The position numbers were made by a program, and so were the translations under genes. This document shows, piece by piece, positions 54,302 to 63,076 of a stretch of DNA of 64,000 nucleotides. Source of the stretch: an uncultured Eggerthellaceae bacterium. Lineage in GTDB: Bacteria; Actinomycetota; Coriobacteriia; Coriobacteriales; Eggerthellaceae. The notes under the pieces are model-generated. The model made no database searches. It was given only the letters and a program-made list of their open reading frames with translations, and was not told the origin of the DNA. Location of the stretch: assembly GCA_944321455.1 (NCBI GenBank), contig CALULI010000009.1, positions 66,703-130,702 on the forward strand, written 5' to 3'. Each line of letters opens with the position of its first letter. Within the stretch, counting starts at the first letter, position 1.

Positions 54302-55459
54302 ATGCAAATGAGGGAGTTCGGATCGACGGGCGCAAAGGTGTCACCGCTGGGGTTTGGTTCCATGCGTCTTCCAACCCGCGAAGGCACGCAGGCAGATGCC
54401 AATACGCCGTTTTCTGATATTGATGTTGAAGGATCGGTGGCTATGATTCGCCATGCCATTGATTCGGGTATTAATTACGTGGATACCGCCTATAACTATC
54501 TTGGCGGCAACTCTGAAAAGATCGTTGGCATTGCGCTTCAGGATGGCTATAGGGAAAAGACGTTCTTAGCAACAAAATCTCCTGCTTGGTTGTATAAGTC
54601 CGAAGAAGATTTTGATCGTTATTTGGCAGAGCAGATGGATCGTCTGCAAACTGACCACATTGATATGTATCTGATCCATTCTCTCAACGGCGGAAGCTGG
54701 AAGCGCACCTTGCGTAATAAGGCCCTTGATGCGCTCAAGCGTGCCCAAGAAGATGGTCGTATTACGTATGCGGGTTTTTCGTTTCATGATGACTATGAAC
54801 TGTTTGAGGAAATCCTTAATGCGTATGATTGGGATTTCTGCCAGATTCAGCTTAATTATTGCGATACCGAACACCAGGCAGGAATCAAAGGCATGAAAAA
54901 GGCTGCCGAAAAGGGCATGGGCGTTGTGGTTATGGAACCTTTGCGCGGCGGCTTTTTGGTTGATGTTCCTCCTGCGGTTCAGCAGGTTTTTGATAGCGCT
55001 CCCGTTAAACACAGTAACGTGGAATGGGCTTTCGACTTTTTGTGGGATATGCCTGAGATTTCATGTGTGCTCACCGGTCCTACTAATCCTGAAGTGTTAA
55101 AGGAAGATATTGCGCTTGCCAAGCAGTCTCATCCTCATATGATGAGCGATGAAGAAAAGCAGGTTTTGGAAAAAGCAGCGCAGGCTTACCATGAAAGTGC
55201 ACCTATTCCTTGTACGGGGTGCAATTATTGTGTTGAGTACTGCCCTCAAAAGTTGACAATTCCTTACAATTTACTGGCGTATAATCTGCGCTTTATCTAT
55301 GACGATCTTGAGATGGCGCGCGATTATTACCACAACGAAGTCCCCAAGTTTGGTAAGCAGGCTGATCTGTGTACAGGTTGTGGAACATGCGAAGAAATCT
55401 GTCCTCAGCATATTAAAATTAGTGAATGGATGCCCAAGGTTTGTGAGCTCTTAGACTAG
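54302..55459 (+). CDS. Aldo/keto reductase fused to a 4Fe-4S ferredoxin domain
   Basis: 385 residues. Residues 1-270: aldo/keto reductase barrel with S-P-L-G-F-G-S-M-R-L-P, catalytic set D-T-A-Y-N-Y, L-A-T-K-S and I-H-S. Residues about 300-375: two Cys clusters, C-T-G-C-N-Y-C-V-E-Y-C-P and C-T-G-C-G-T-C-E-E-I-C-P, which would bind two 4Fe-4S clusters. This is the COG1453 type, frequent in anaerobes, probably linking ferredoxin-level electrons to reduction of an unknown carbonyl. AAAGGGGG precedes the ATG. Confidence 0.94.
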   Translation: MQMREFGSTGAKVSPLGFGSMRLPTREGTQADANTPFSDIDVEGSVAMIRHAIDSGINYVDTAYNYLGGNSEKIVGIALQDGYREKTFLATKSPAWLYKSEEDFDRYLAEQMDRLQTDHIDMYLIHSLNGGSWKRTLRNKALDALKRAQEDGRITYAGFSFHDDYELFEEILNAYDWDFCQIQLNYCDTEHQAGIKGMKKAAEKGMGVVVMEPLRGGFLVDVPPAVQQVFDSAPVKHSNVEWAFDFLWDMPEISCVLTGPTNPEVLKEDIALAKQSHPHMMSDEEKQVLEKAAQAYHESAPIPCTGCNYCVEYCPQKLTIPYNLLAYNLRFIYDDLEMARDYYHNEVPKFGKQADLCTGCGTCEEICPQHIKISEWMPKVCELLD

Positions 55460-55481
55460 CTGCCTGCACGCTTTTGCGTAT

Positions 55482-55507
55482 GACTAGGTTGGATGGTTGT
55501 CCTAGTC
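55482..55507. repeat. Inverted repeat in the leader of the lar cluster
   Basis: GACTAGG (55482-55488) and CCTAGTC (55501-55507), 12-base loop, no T run. It lies in the 148-base gap between the aldo/keto reductase and larE-like genes; role unknown. Confidence 0.5.
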
Positions 55508-55607
55508 TGTGGATTGCAGGGAAGTGTGGCACGCGGCTTACGTAGTTCGATCATGCCTTTCGGTTGTCCATCGACGGTATCTATGTAGCAATGAAGGGGG
55601 CTTGCGC

Positions 55608-56237
55608 GTGCTGGAATATGAAGATGTTCCTTGTGAGCTAAGATCCTTTTTTGCTGATCATCCTCGTGTTGCACTGGCCTTTTCGGGAGGCTGCGATTCT
55701 GCTTATCTGTTTGCGTGCGCTCTGACATGCAAGGTAAAGGTGCATGCCTATTTAGTCCATTCGCAGTTTCAATACGGCTTCGAACTTGATGATGCGTATC
55801 GCGTAGCACGCAGTCTGGGGACGCGTTTTCAGATTATTGAGCTTGATGTTCTCTCAGATAAGGCAATTACTGCTAATCCGCAGGATCGTTGCTATTTCTG
55901 TAAGCGTCTGATGTTCAAAACCATCTTAGATCATGCCCAGCGTGATGGCTTTGATACGCTAATTGACGGAACGAACGCTACCGATAACCCTGATCGCAGG
56001 CCAGGATTTCGTGCTATAAGCGAATACGGCGTGCTTTCGCCGCTTCGTCTTGCCAACCTTACCAAGGAAGAAATACGTGATCTTTCTCGCAAGGCGGGAC
56101 TCATCACTGCTGATAAACCTAATTATTCGTGTTTGGCTACGCGCATTCCTGAGGGGGAGCGCATCACCGAAGAAAAGCTGCAAAGCCTCTCGCAAGAAGA
56201 CTGGCTCGATCGCACTAAGGAAGAAGCAGGGGTATGA
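55608..56237 (+). CDS. larE: LarE-like sulfur transferase (PP-loop), short form
   Basis: 209 residues from GTG 55608, with AAGGGGG upstream. LarE inserts sulfur into the nickel-pincer nucleotide precursor by sacrificing a cysteine. PP-loop F-S-G-G-C-D-S-A (25-32), D-R-C-Y-F-C-K (93-99), D-G-T-N-A-T-D (120-126), R-P-G (131-133) and N-Y-S-C-L-A-T-R-I-P, whose C175 aligns with the sacrificial cysteine of the Lactiplantibacillus enzyme. The chain stops soon after, at E-E-A-G-V, about 60 residues before normal LarE proteins end, so the C-terminal domain is nearly absent. There is no sign of a frameshift: its TGA overlaps the ATG of larB (ATGA). Confidence 0.85.
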   Translation: MLEYEDVPCELRSFFADHPRVALAFSGGCDSAYLFACALTCKVKVHAYLVHSQFQYGFELDDAYRVARSLGTRFQIIELDVLSDKAITANPQDRCYFCKRLMFKTILDHAQRDGFDTLIDGTNATDNPDRRPGFRAISEYGVLSPLRLANLTKEEIRDLSRKAGLITADKPNYSCLATRIPEGERITEEKLQSLSQEDWLDRTKEEAGV

Positions 56238-56998
56238 CACATTCAATTGAAGGAATTCTCCAGGCAGTTGCCAATAAAGAGCTATCCGTTGACGATGCGC
56301 TGCTGGCTTTGAAAAAGGAACCGTTTACGGATCTGGGTTATGCCAAGGTGGATAACCATCGTGCGGTCCGCCAAGGCGCTGCGGAGGTTATCTATGGTGC
56401 GGGCAAAACCTTTGCTCAGATTCGCGGTATTTGTGAAGCCATGCTCAAAGATGGCCAAGAGTGCATCTTAATCACTCGTCTAAACCAAGAATGCGCCCAG
56501 CAGTTGCGCGGCGTGATTAATCTTGAGTATCACAAGGACGCGAAGGTGGGCATTGTAGGAAAGCTGCCCGAGCCTGATGGTGTAGGTACTATTGTGGTGG
56601 CAGCCGCTGGTACAAGCGATTTACCCGTGGCAGAGGAAGCGGCTCTGACCGCGGAAGCGCTTGGCAACAAAGTTGATCGTCTCTACGATGTGGGAGTGGC
56701 GGGCATTCATCGCTTGCTTGCCCACATGGATGAGGTTATGACCGCGCAGGTAATTATTACGGTGGCGGGCATGGAAGGCGCGCTGGCAAGTGTGATCGGT
56801 GGTATGGCATCGTGTCCTGTGATTGCGGTTCCCACCAGCGTTGGCTACGGCGCTTCATTTGGCGGGGTGGCAGCGCTGCTTGCCATGCTCAATTCGTGCG
56901 CCAGTGGCGTGAGCGTTGTTAACATTGACAACGGTTTTGGTGCTGGTTTCCAGGCGCACCTCATTAATCATTTAAAGACCCTAGACCGTGAAAAGTGA
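56234..56998 (+). CDS. larB: LarB, nicotinate dinucleotide carboxylase/hydrolase of pincer cofactor synthesis
   Basis: 254 residues, full length. LarB carboxylates nicotinic acid adenine dinucleotide at C5 and cleaves it to the mononucleotide. The N-terminal part (D-D-A-L-L-A-L-K-K-E-P-F, L-G-Y-A-K-V-D-N-H-R) and PurE-like C-terminal part (V-A-A-A-G-T-S-D-L-P-V-A-E-E-A, V-G-V-A-G-I-H-R-L, G-M-E-G-A-L-A-S-V-I-G-G, P-T-S-V-G-Y-G) match the family. Overlaps larE by 4 bases and is followed after 3 bases by a LarC1-like gene. Confidence 0.93.
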   Translation: MTHSIEGILQAVANKELSVDDALLALKKEPFTDLGYAKVDNHRAVRQGAAEVIYGAGKTFAQIRGICEAMLKDGQECILITRLNQECAQQLRGVINLEYHKDAKVGIVGKLPEPDGVGTIVVAAAGTSDLPVAEEAALTAEALGNKVDRLYDVGVAGIHRLLAHMDEVMTAQVIITVAGMEGALASVIGGMASCPVIAVPTSVGYGASFGGVAALLAMLNSCASGVSVVNIDNGFGAGFQAHLINHLKTLDREK

Positions 56999-57001
56999 GA
57001 A

Positions 57002-57562
57002 ATGCTCATGATTATAGAATTCGACTTTACCCAAAACGCCAATCGCTCTCAGATTCTTGACACGCTTTTAGCAGCAATGGCTGATAGTCAACGTGTTCAG
57101 TTTGACGATGCGATTCACCACGCTGAAGTTCCCGAACATCACCACCATCATCTCTCTGATGTGTATCAGAGTATTGATGGATTGGCAGTAAGCCAGCAGG
57201 TTAAAGATGATATGTACGCCGTGTATAGCATCCTTGCTCAAGCTGAGGCGGCGGTTCATGGTTGCAGCGTAGAGGAAACGCACTTTCACGAAGTAGGCAA
57301 TGCGTCAGGTATTCGCAATGCGCTGGCAATTTGTCTCGCTTTTGAGGTGCTCTCACCCGAGCAAGTAATTGCGACGCCTGTTCAAGCAGGTAAGGGAACT
57401 ATCGAATGTGCTCATGGCGTTCTTGAAGTTCCCGCTCCCGCAACGGCAGCTATTTTGGACCAGGGTATTCCTGTTTGTGAACAGCGTCTTGAAGGGGAGC
57501 GTTGTACGCCTACATCGGCAGCGCTGATTAAGCATTTTGTGCAGGAATTTCGCACCGTGTAG
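57002..57562 (+). CDS. LarC N-terminal-half (LarC1-like) protein, compact
   Basis: 186 residues. It has the central LarC1 motifs: H-H-H-H-H-L-S-D-V (about 40-48), E-E-T-H-F-H-E-V-G-N, A-T-P-V-Q-A-G-K-G-T-I, G-V-L-E-V-P-A-P-A-T-A-A-I-L and C-T-P-T-S-A-A-L. Missing are the usual N-terminal D-C-F-S-G-x-S-G-D-M segment (the start here is M-L-M-I-I-E-F-D-F-T) and the entire LarC2 part, which in the characterised enzyme binds CTP and carries out nickel insertion. No LarC2 coding lies in the 100 bases before the kinase gene, so a programmed frameshift to it is not possible here. The His-rich run could still bind nickel. Confidence 0.8.
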   Translation: MLMIIEFDFTQNANRSQILDTLLAAMADSQRVQFDDAIHHAEVPEHHHHHLSDVYQSIDGLAVSQQVKDDMYAVYSILAQAEAAVHGCSVEETHFHEVGNASGIRNALAICLAFEVLSPEQVIATPVQAGKGTIECAHGVLEVPAPATAAILDQGIPVCEQRLEGERCTPTSAALIKHFVQEFRTV

Positions 57563-57564
57563 TT

Positions 57565-57592
57565 TTGCGCTTAGCGGTTTCACCCGTATACT
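57565..57592 (+). promoter_or_regulatory. Promoter of the Ser/Thr kinase gene
   Basis: TTGCGC (57565-57570), 16-base spacer, TATACT (57587-57592), right after the lar cluster. Confidence 0.5.
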
Positions 57593-57661
57593 AGTGGCAT
57601 CATCAAAACAACTATCAGTGGGATAATCACACGCAGCTTATACACAAAAGGAGCTCACTGA

Positions 57662-59461
57662 GTGTCAGAATTATTGCTTGACAGATATGAAGTAGTTGCT
57701 GAGGCAGGATCAGGAGGCTTTGCTTCGGTTGTTGTTGCGTATGACACGCGCATCCGTCGTTTAGTGGCCATCAAGTGTTTGCCGCTTGATTCTGTGGCAG
57801 ACAATCATACCTTGCCTGAACAAGGCAGCATTCTTACCGATGAATCCGAATACGATATCACTGCTATCCCAGGCTTAGACGAAGCACGTACTGCAGCGCT
57901 TTTGAACAATCCTCACATTGTTCAGGTGTATGACTTCGAAGTGCAAAATGCAACAGCCTACCTTATTTTGGAATACATCGACGGCATGTCGTTAGGTGAT
58001 ATGCTGAAATATTACAACCAAGAAATTGATGCCGATATCATTGCTGCGGTGTTCGATGGCGTTTCTCGCGCTTTGAAGGCAGCGCATGCTAAAGGTGTTC
58101 TGCACTTAGATATTAAGCCCGACAATGTTTTGATTGACCAGCAAGGTCAGGTTAAAGTGGTTGACTTTGGTCTGGCGCGCTTAGCAGGAGACGCAGGGTA
58201 CGGTTCTGCAGCAGGTGGCACCATTGGATATATGCCTCCTGAGCAGATGCGTCAGGAAGATCTTGATGAGCGTTGTGATGAATGGGCTCTTGCCAGCTTG
58301 ACGTACGAGCTTATTGCGGGGGCAAATCCGTTTTTGGCTCCTACCTTAGAAAAGGCTGAAGACGTTATTTACGATGCGGAATTGGTGCTGCCATCGTTAT
58401 GTCGTGAGGGCTTTGATGAAAGTATCGATGACATCATGTTTTGTGCGCTCGATCCTGATCGTGAAGAACGCTACGATTCGGTCTCTGATTTTGCCCGCGA
58501 AATGAAGCAGTGCTTAGGAAGCCCGAAAAAAGGGGTAAAAAAGCTTGCTGAATTAGTGGGTAACGTCCTTGATGAAGAGGACGATGATACAACGGCTCCT
58601 GTGGCGGCTGTGTATGAGCCCCATGAGCTTTCGGATCGCGCCTATGGCGCTATCATGCGCGTATCAAGTGCGTTGTTTGTGGCGCTGACCGCCTTTCTTG
58701 CTCTTAGCAACATTGAAGTGCTTACCGAATGGTCATTGCCCGTAACGGTTGGGCTTGGCGTGCTTATGGTTGCACTCGGTGCTGTTATTCCGCATTTGGG
58801 AGCGCTGGTGTCTCTTGAGGCGCTCGGCATCATGTTTTTTGCCAACGAAGCTCCCTTGCCAGGAGTGCTTATGGTGGTTGAGGCATTTGTCTGGTGGTAT
58901 GGCATGGCACGCAGGGATCGTCTGCTTTCAAATGCAGGCATGAGTATCATGGTCTTTGGCGGATTAGGATTAGGTTTTTTGGCGCCGCTCATGGCTGGCT
59001 TTGTCTTACGCGTAAAAGATGCGCTTATTACCAGTGCTCATACGCTCTTTATTGCTCTTATGATGGCAGGCATGGGAAGCGGAACTATCCTTGGCTGGGA
59101 TATTGTGCGTCATCTTGAAGTGCGCATGTGGACAACGCTTTCGGATACGATTGTTGAAACCGTCAACAATCCTTGTACGTGGTGCTTGGCACTTGCTTGG
59201 CTTATTTCTGCGCTTGTCATAGCGCTGCTCTGTTCGCGCGGAAATAAGGTATTTGGTTTTATTGGTGTGGGTTGTTCGCTTGCGCTTATGATATGTGCCT
59301 ACGTGGGGGGATTGGTGCTACAAGAACACCTTGCACAGGTTGCCTTCGCGATAGACGGCTTTGGTTTGCTGTCTCTTATTTCTTCGGCTGTTATTGTTGC
59401 AGCACTTATAGGCGCGGGTATACCTGAGCGCACCTATGATATGCCTAACGAAGAATACTGA
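57662..59461 (+). CDS. Ser/Thr protein kinase with a polytopic membrane domain
   Basis: 599 residues from GTG 57662 (AAAGGAGC upstream). Residues about 9-280 form a Hanks-type kinase: G-loop G-S-G-G-F-A-S-V (16-23), catalytic K38 in A-I-K-C-L, an insert of about 50 acidic residues before the helix C region, catalytic loop H-L-D-I-K-P-D-N-V (non-RD: Leu replaces Arg), D-F-G-L-A and P-P-E-Q. Residues about 330-590 hold around eight hydrophobic segments. No PASTA repeats, unlike the common PknB. The membrane part has no recognised sensor fold. Monocistronic. Confidence 0.88.
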   Translation: MSELLLDRYEVVAEAGSGGFASVVVAYDTRIRRLVAIKCLPLDSVADNHTLPEQGSILTDESEYDITAIPGLDEARTAALLNNPHIVQVYDFEVQNATAYLILEYIDGMSLGDMLKYYNQEIDADIIAAVFDGVSRALKAAHAKGVLHLDIKPDNVLIDQQGQVKVVDFGLARLAGDAGYGSAAGGTIGYMPPEQMRQEDLDERCDEWALASLTYELIAGANPFLAPTLEKAEDVIYDAELVLPSLCREGFDESIDDIMFCALDPDREERYDSVSDFAREMKQCLGSPKKGVKKLAELVGNVLDEEDDDTTAPVAAVYEPHELSDRAYGAIMRVSSALFVALTAFLALSNIEVLTEWSLPVTVGLGVLMVALGAVIPHLGALVSLEALGIMFFANEAPLPGVLMVVEAFVWWYGMARRDRLLSNAGMSIMVFGGLGLGFLAPLMAGFVLRVKDALITSAHTLFIALMMAGMGSGTILGWDIVRHLEVRMWTTLSDTIVETVNNPCTWCLALAWLISALVIALLCSRGNKVFGFIGVGCSLALMICAYVGGLVLQEHLAQVAFAIDGFGLLSLISSAVIVAALIGAGIPERTYDMPNEEY

Positions 59462-59515
59462 TTCCGCACATACACAACAATAGTTTATACGTGCGGAATC
59501 CATACGTGCGGAATC
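59460..59515. repeat. Inverted and direct copies of GTGCGGAATC after the kinase gene
   Basis: GATTCCGCAC (59460-59469, over the stop codon) is inverted to GTGCGGAATC at 59491-59500 and again at 59506-59515. The two right copies lie in 14-bp direct repeats, ATACGTGCGGAATC, with a 15-bp period. Either may pair with the left copy, giving alternative hairpins; no T tract. Confidence 0.7.
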
Positions 59516-59550
59516 GTTAGTTTAGCTTTAGCGTTGATGGGGCAGGTAAC

Positions 59551-60423
59551 TTAGCTTAAGAGTTCAGAAATGCGGCCAAGGAGCGGTTCAAAGCTTACGC
59601 CACGGTTTTCGAAATCAGGTTGTTTGGTAGAAATAATCATGGCGTCATGAACAAAGGTGCCCGCAAATTCAACTGCTTCAACCATGGTGTGTCCCGCAAG
59701 AAGGGATGCCGTTAGGCAGGAGCAGAATAGATCGCCCGTGCCATGGAGCATGTAGGGAACCTTTTCGCAGGCCAATTCCGTAAAGGGCACGTTTTCACCC
59801 GCAACAAAGTTACGAATCATGCCATCGTCGCGCTCAATACCCTTGATGACCACGTTCTTTGCACCGCGCTTACGAAGCTTTTCGATAATGTCAGCCACGC
59901 GCGCGTTGCTTAAGTTTTGACCAGGGTAATCAATGCCTAAGATAATGGAGGCTTCGGTTAGGTTGGGGGTTAACACGTCAGCACCGTCGGCCAATTCAGT
60001 CATGGAAGCGCAGAGCTCTTTGGTGTAGGTGGGATAAATTTTGCCGTGATCTCCCATAACGGGATCTACGATGCGCAGCGCTTGGGGAAACGTGTCGTAG
60101 AGACGCTTGATGCTATCAACCTGCTCAGGCGCACCCAAAAAGCCCGAATAGATGGCATCAATTTCAATACCAACCTTTTCCCATGCATCCAAATAAGGAT
60201 CAATCATGGATGTGGTGTCTAACATGTGCCAGGTTGGAAAAGCGGTGTGGGACGAAAAGAGGCCCGTTGGTACGGGGCATACATCGCAGCCACCCGCAGA
60301 AATAACAGGGATAGCCACCCCAAGGGAGCATTTGCCGTAACCGCACAGGTCATGCACGGCAGCAACGCGAGGGATGTAGTCAGGGTTTTGTGAGCGATCA
60401 TACAGAGGATGTACTTCAGACAT
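59551..60423 (-). CDS. pdxY: Pyridoxamine/pyridoxal kinase
   Basis: 290 residues, minus strand. Salvages vitamin B6 by phosphorylation to PLP/PMP. Ribokinase-like fold with early V-A-A-V-H-D-L-C-G-Y-G-K-C-S-L, D-P-V-M-G-D-H-G and T-P-N-L-T-E-A in the centre, V-V-I-K-G and the anion-hole H-G-T-G-D-L-F-C near the end. A small membrane protein gene lies 20 bases upstream. PLP enzymes in the window (Alr, GlyA, IlvE) would be clients. Confidence 0.93.
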   Translation of the reverse strand: MSEVHPLYDRSQNPDYIPRVAAVHDLCGYGKCSLGVAIPVISAGGCDVCPVPTGLFSSHTAFPTWHMLDTTSMIDPYLDAWEKVGIEIDAIYSGFLGAPEQVDSIKRLYDTFPQALRIVDPVMGDHGKIYPTYTKELCASMTELADGADVLTPNLTEASIILGIDYPGQNLSNARVADIIEKLRKRGAKNVVIKGIERDDGMIRNFVAGENVPFTELACEKVPYMLHGTGDLFCSCLTASLLAGHTMVEAVEFAGTFVHDAMIISTKQPDFENRGVSFEPLLGRISELLS

Positions 60424-60443
60424 GATTCAATTCCTTCTTTCCG

Positions 60444-60638
60444 TTATTGATCCGCGGAATCTTCGTCATCAAAATCCCACGAATCGTTTGGTTGTGATCC
60501 TCTATCGCGAAAGATGCGCTTTGTGCGCTTTTCGGTGATAACTGCAACAATAACACTTGCCACAAGGAAAATACCTATAAGGCAACCAATCCCGGCATAT
60601 GTTTCAAAGAGGAAGTGATAGATCTCGTAAAAGTCCAT
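60444..60638 (-). CDS. Small single-pass membrane protein
   Basis: 64 residues, minus strand. Hydrophobic segment at about 14-36 (G-C-L-I-G-I-F-L-V-A-S-V-I-V-A-V), then a basic stretch K-R-T-K-R-I-F-R-D-R and an acidic tail D-F-D-D-E-D-S. GAAAGGAA precedes the ATG and pdxY follows after 20 bases, so it is likely expressed. No family recognised; the positive-inside rule places the tail in the cytoplasm. Confidence 0.65.
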   Translation of the reverse strand: MDFYEIYHFLFETYAGIGCLIGIFLVASVIVAVITEKRTKRIFRDRGSQPNDSWDFDDEDSADQ

Positions 60639-60705
60639 TTCATTCCTTTCGTGGATTTGTTGAGAGTATCCATGACATCAAAGGTGTGTCTGGTTGTGTA
60701 CCTAG

Positions 60706-60713
60706 AGTATACT
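60706..60713. promoter_or_regulatory. Palindromic AGTATACT, possible shared -10 for divergent genes
   Basis: The palindrome reads TATACT on both strands, in the 120-base gap between the minus-strand pdxY unit and serS. Good -35 boxes are not clear for either direction. Confidence 0.35.
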
Positions 60714-60758
60714 AGCGTTACAAAGTTCAAAGTTGTATGACGAGTTGAAAGGTAAACC

Positions 60759-62042
60759 ATGTTAGACATTCGGTTCGTGCGCGAAAACCAAGACAAAGTA
60801 AGCAAGGCTATGCAGGACCGAAATTTCTCATGGGATCCTGAACGCTTTACCACGCTTGATGAAGAACGTCGTCGCGTTATTGCAGAAGAAGAAGCCCTGC
60901 TCAATGAGCGCAATGTTATTTCAAAGACCATTGGCAAGCTGATGGGTGAAGGCAAAAAGGAAGAAGCCGAACAGGCTAAGGAGCGCGTAAGTGCCCTGAA
61001 GGACCAGATTGCTGATTATTCTACTAAGCGCCAGGCTGTTGAAGACGAACTTTATACGCTTTTGTCTTCCGTTCCTAATATTCCTGCTGATACCACTCCT
61101 GTTGGTCGCGATGAAAATGACAATCCTGAAGTTCGCCGCTGGGGAACACCACGCGAATTTGATTTTGACTTCAAGCCACACTGGGATCTTGGTACCGATT
61201 TAGGCATCATTGATTTTGAGCGTGCGGTTAAGTTGACACAGAGCCGTTTTGTTTTGCTGGGTGGTTTGGGTGCTCGTCTTGAGCGCGCCATCATTAACTT
61301 CATGGCAGATACGCACGTAAGCCGCGGCTTCAAAGAGTGGTGGTGTCCTGTCATGGCAAACAAGAACACGCTCTTTGGCACTGGTCAGCTTCCCAAATTT
61401 GAAGAAGACCTGTTCAAGACCACCACGAATGATCTCTACCTGATTCCTACCGCAGAGGTTCAGCTGACTAACATTCATTCGGGTGAAGTTCTTGATGCGG
61501 CTGATCTGCCGCTGAAGTACTGCGCATTTACACCTTGTTTCCGCGAAGAAGCAGGCAGCGCTGGTCGTGACACGCGCGGTTTGATTCGCGTTCATCAGTT
61601 TGACAAGGTGGAAATGGTCAAGTTTGCAAAGCCTGAAGAAAGCTACGATGACCTTGAATCTATGGTGGCAGACGCAGAAAACATTCTGCAGCTTTTAGGT
61701 CTTCCTTACCGCGTTATTTCGCTTTGCACGGGCGACTTGGGCTTTTCTGCTGCTAAAACGTATGACTTGGAAGTATGGCTTCCTTCCTATAACGCTTACA
61801 AGGAAATTTCTTCGTGCTCTAACTGCATTGATTTCCAGGCACGTCGTGCCAACATTAAGTATCGTGACCCTGAAAACTTCAAGGGTACGCGCTTTGTTCA
61901 TACGCTTAACGGCTCTGGTTTGGCAGTTGGTCGCACCATGGCCGCTATTATGGAAAATTACCAGCAGGCTGACGGATCCATTACTATTCCTGAAGTGCTG
62001 GTACCTTACATGGGTGGTATCGAATCCATCCCTGCACAATAG
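60759..62042 (+). CDS. serS: Seryl-tRNA synthetase
   Basis: 427 residues. Class II synthetase: N-terminal long coiled-coil arm (about 28-100) that grips the long variable arm of tRNA-Ser, motif 2 [18 protein letters not shown] split as [10 protein letters not shown] and [10 protein letters not shown], and motif 3 G-S-G-L-A-V-G-R-T. Length typical. GAAAGG precedes the ATG. The next gene starts 27 bases after the stop. Confidence 0.97.
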   Translation: MLDIRFVRENQDKVSKAMQDRNFSWDPERFTTLDEERRRVIAEEEALLNERNVISKTIGKLMGEGKKEEAEQAKERVSALKDQIADYSTKRQAVEDELYTLLSSVPNIPADTTPVGRDENDNPEVRRWGTPREFDFDFKPHWDLGTDLGIIDFERAVKLTQSRFVLLGGLGARLERAIINFMADTHVSRGFKEWWCPVMANKNTLFGTGQLPKFEEDLFKTTTNDLYLIPTAEVQLTNIHSGEVLDAADLPLKYCAFTPCFREEAGSAGRDTRGLIRVHQFDKVEMVKFAKPEESYDDLESMVADAENILQLLGLPYRVISLCTGDLGFSAAKTYDLEVWLPSYNAYKEISSCSNCIDFQARRANIKYRDPENFKGTRFVHTLNGSGLAVGRTMAAIMENYQQADGSITIPEVLVPYMGGIESIPAQ

Positions 62043-62068
62043 CACTCTGATAGGGTTTTATCGCACGT

Positions 62069-63076
62069 ATGCCTTTGCGGAAACATAACAAGAATCAGCG
62101 ACCCTCGGCTTCTCGTTCAACGAGAACTGGGGGTCGTTCTCGGCGTACGCAAGGGCAAACTCAGCCATCGTTGAGTGCGGAGGAAATGCGTGAGCGTGCG
62201 GAAGCGTATGCGCGCATGCATCGTGGGGGCGAAGAAAGCCAGCAACATGCGAACAACGTTTCGCAGCCACAGCAGTTGCAGCAGCCACAGCAGCCGCACA
62301 TGGAGTATCAGGTGCCACATGTGTCGGTACAGCCTGCACAGAAGCAGCCAACGCAGAGGCAATTTGCGCAGAAGCAGCCTGTACAGAAGCAACCAGCGCA
62401 GAGGAAGATTGATGTGCCCTCTTTGGCTGCAATGGAGTCAGCGGCTGCGACACCGTTATCGGCTGAGCCATCACCTGAGACACCATCTTCGACTGAGGAA
62501 CCGTCAGTTCCTCAAACTGCTCAAACAAAAGAGCGTTCGTCTAAAGCGAAGGTGCGCGCTTCTCGACCAAAGCGAAAAGATTCGACCAAGCAGCGCCGTT
62601 TCAAGCCTCTCTTTGTTGTCTTAGCTATTCTTGCGGCAATTCTTCTTGTTGCCACGTCTGTGCTTGCGTGGAACCAGTGGCTTCGTTTTGATGACAAGGC
62701 TGATATTCAGGGCACGTGGTATGTGGATGGCACTGACAGCAGTATCACCATTACCGACACGCAGATTGTCCTGACCGACAGCGTGGCATATGACTACACG
62801 CTTGATACGTTTAATAAGACCATCACGTTCAGTTTTTCGAATTTGCAGGGGAGGGGTACCTATGCGTTTTCGCCTGAGCGCGATGCACTGATTATTACCG
62901 AGCAAGATTCATCAGCCGAAAACGGCAGCGTGCCCACCAAGCTGGTGAGAACATCCGCTTCTGAACAGGCTGCACAGCAGGCAGAATCCGCTGAGGCAAC
63001 GCAGCAAGCAGGTTCTGCCGAAGCAACACAGCAGGCAGGATCCGCCGAGGCTGCAAGTACGGGTACCACACAATGA
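62069..63076 (+). CDS. Single-pass membrane protein with Gln-rich cytoplasmic part and small beta domain
   Basis: 335 residues. Residues 1-175 are polar and Gln/Pro/Lys-rich, with short repeats such as Q-K-Q-P-T-Q-R-Q and Q-K-Q-P-V-Q-K-Q-P-A-Q-R; about 182-205 is a membrane segment; 210-295 a beta-rich outer domain (I-Q-G-T-W-Y-V-D-G-T, then S-I-T-I-T-D-T-Q-I-V-L-T) like small lipocalin/DUF5640-type domains; the C-terminus has tandem E-A-T-Q-Q-A-G-S-A repeats. Function unknown. The ribosome-binding site is poor, and co-transcription with serS is likely. Its stop overlaps the next start (ATGA), suggesting coupled translation. Confidence 0.68.
   Translation: MPLRKHNKNQRPSASRSTRTGGRSRRTQGQTQPSLSAEEMRERAEAYARMHRGGEESQQHANNVSQPQQLQQPQQPHMEYQVPHVSVQPAQKQPTQRQFAQKQPVQKQPAQRKIDVPSLAAMESAAATPLSAEPSPETPSSTEEPSVPQTAQTKERSSKAKVRASRPKRKDSTKQRRFKPLFVVLAILAAILLVATSVLAWNQWLRFDDKADIQGTWYVDGTDSSITITDTQIVLTDSVAYDYTLDTFNKTITFSFSNLQGRGTYAFSPERDALIITEQDSSAENGSVPTKLVRTSASEQAAQQAESAEATQQAGSAEATQQAGSAEAASTGTTQ

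Noticed and set aside
57563-57661. Programmed frameshift to a LarC2 part
   Set aside because: Only 99 bases separate the LarC1-like stop from the kinase start, and they contain the kinase promoter; no LarC2 motif in any frame.
62069-63076. CRISPR-like or mobile repeat from the CAGAAGCAGCC units
   Set aside because: The repeats are in frame, encode Gln/Pro/Lys and Glu-Ala-Thr-Gln runs, and lack spacer structure; they are protein repeats.
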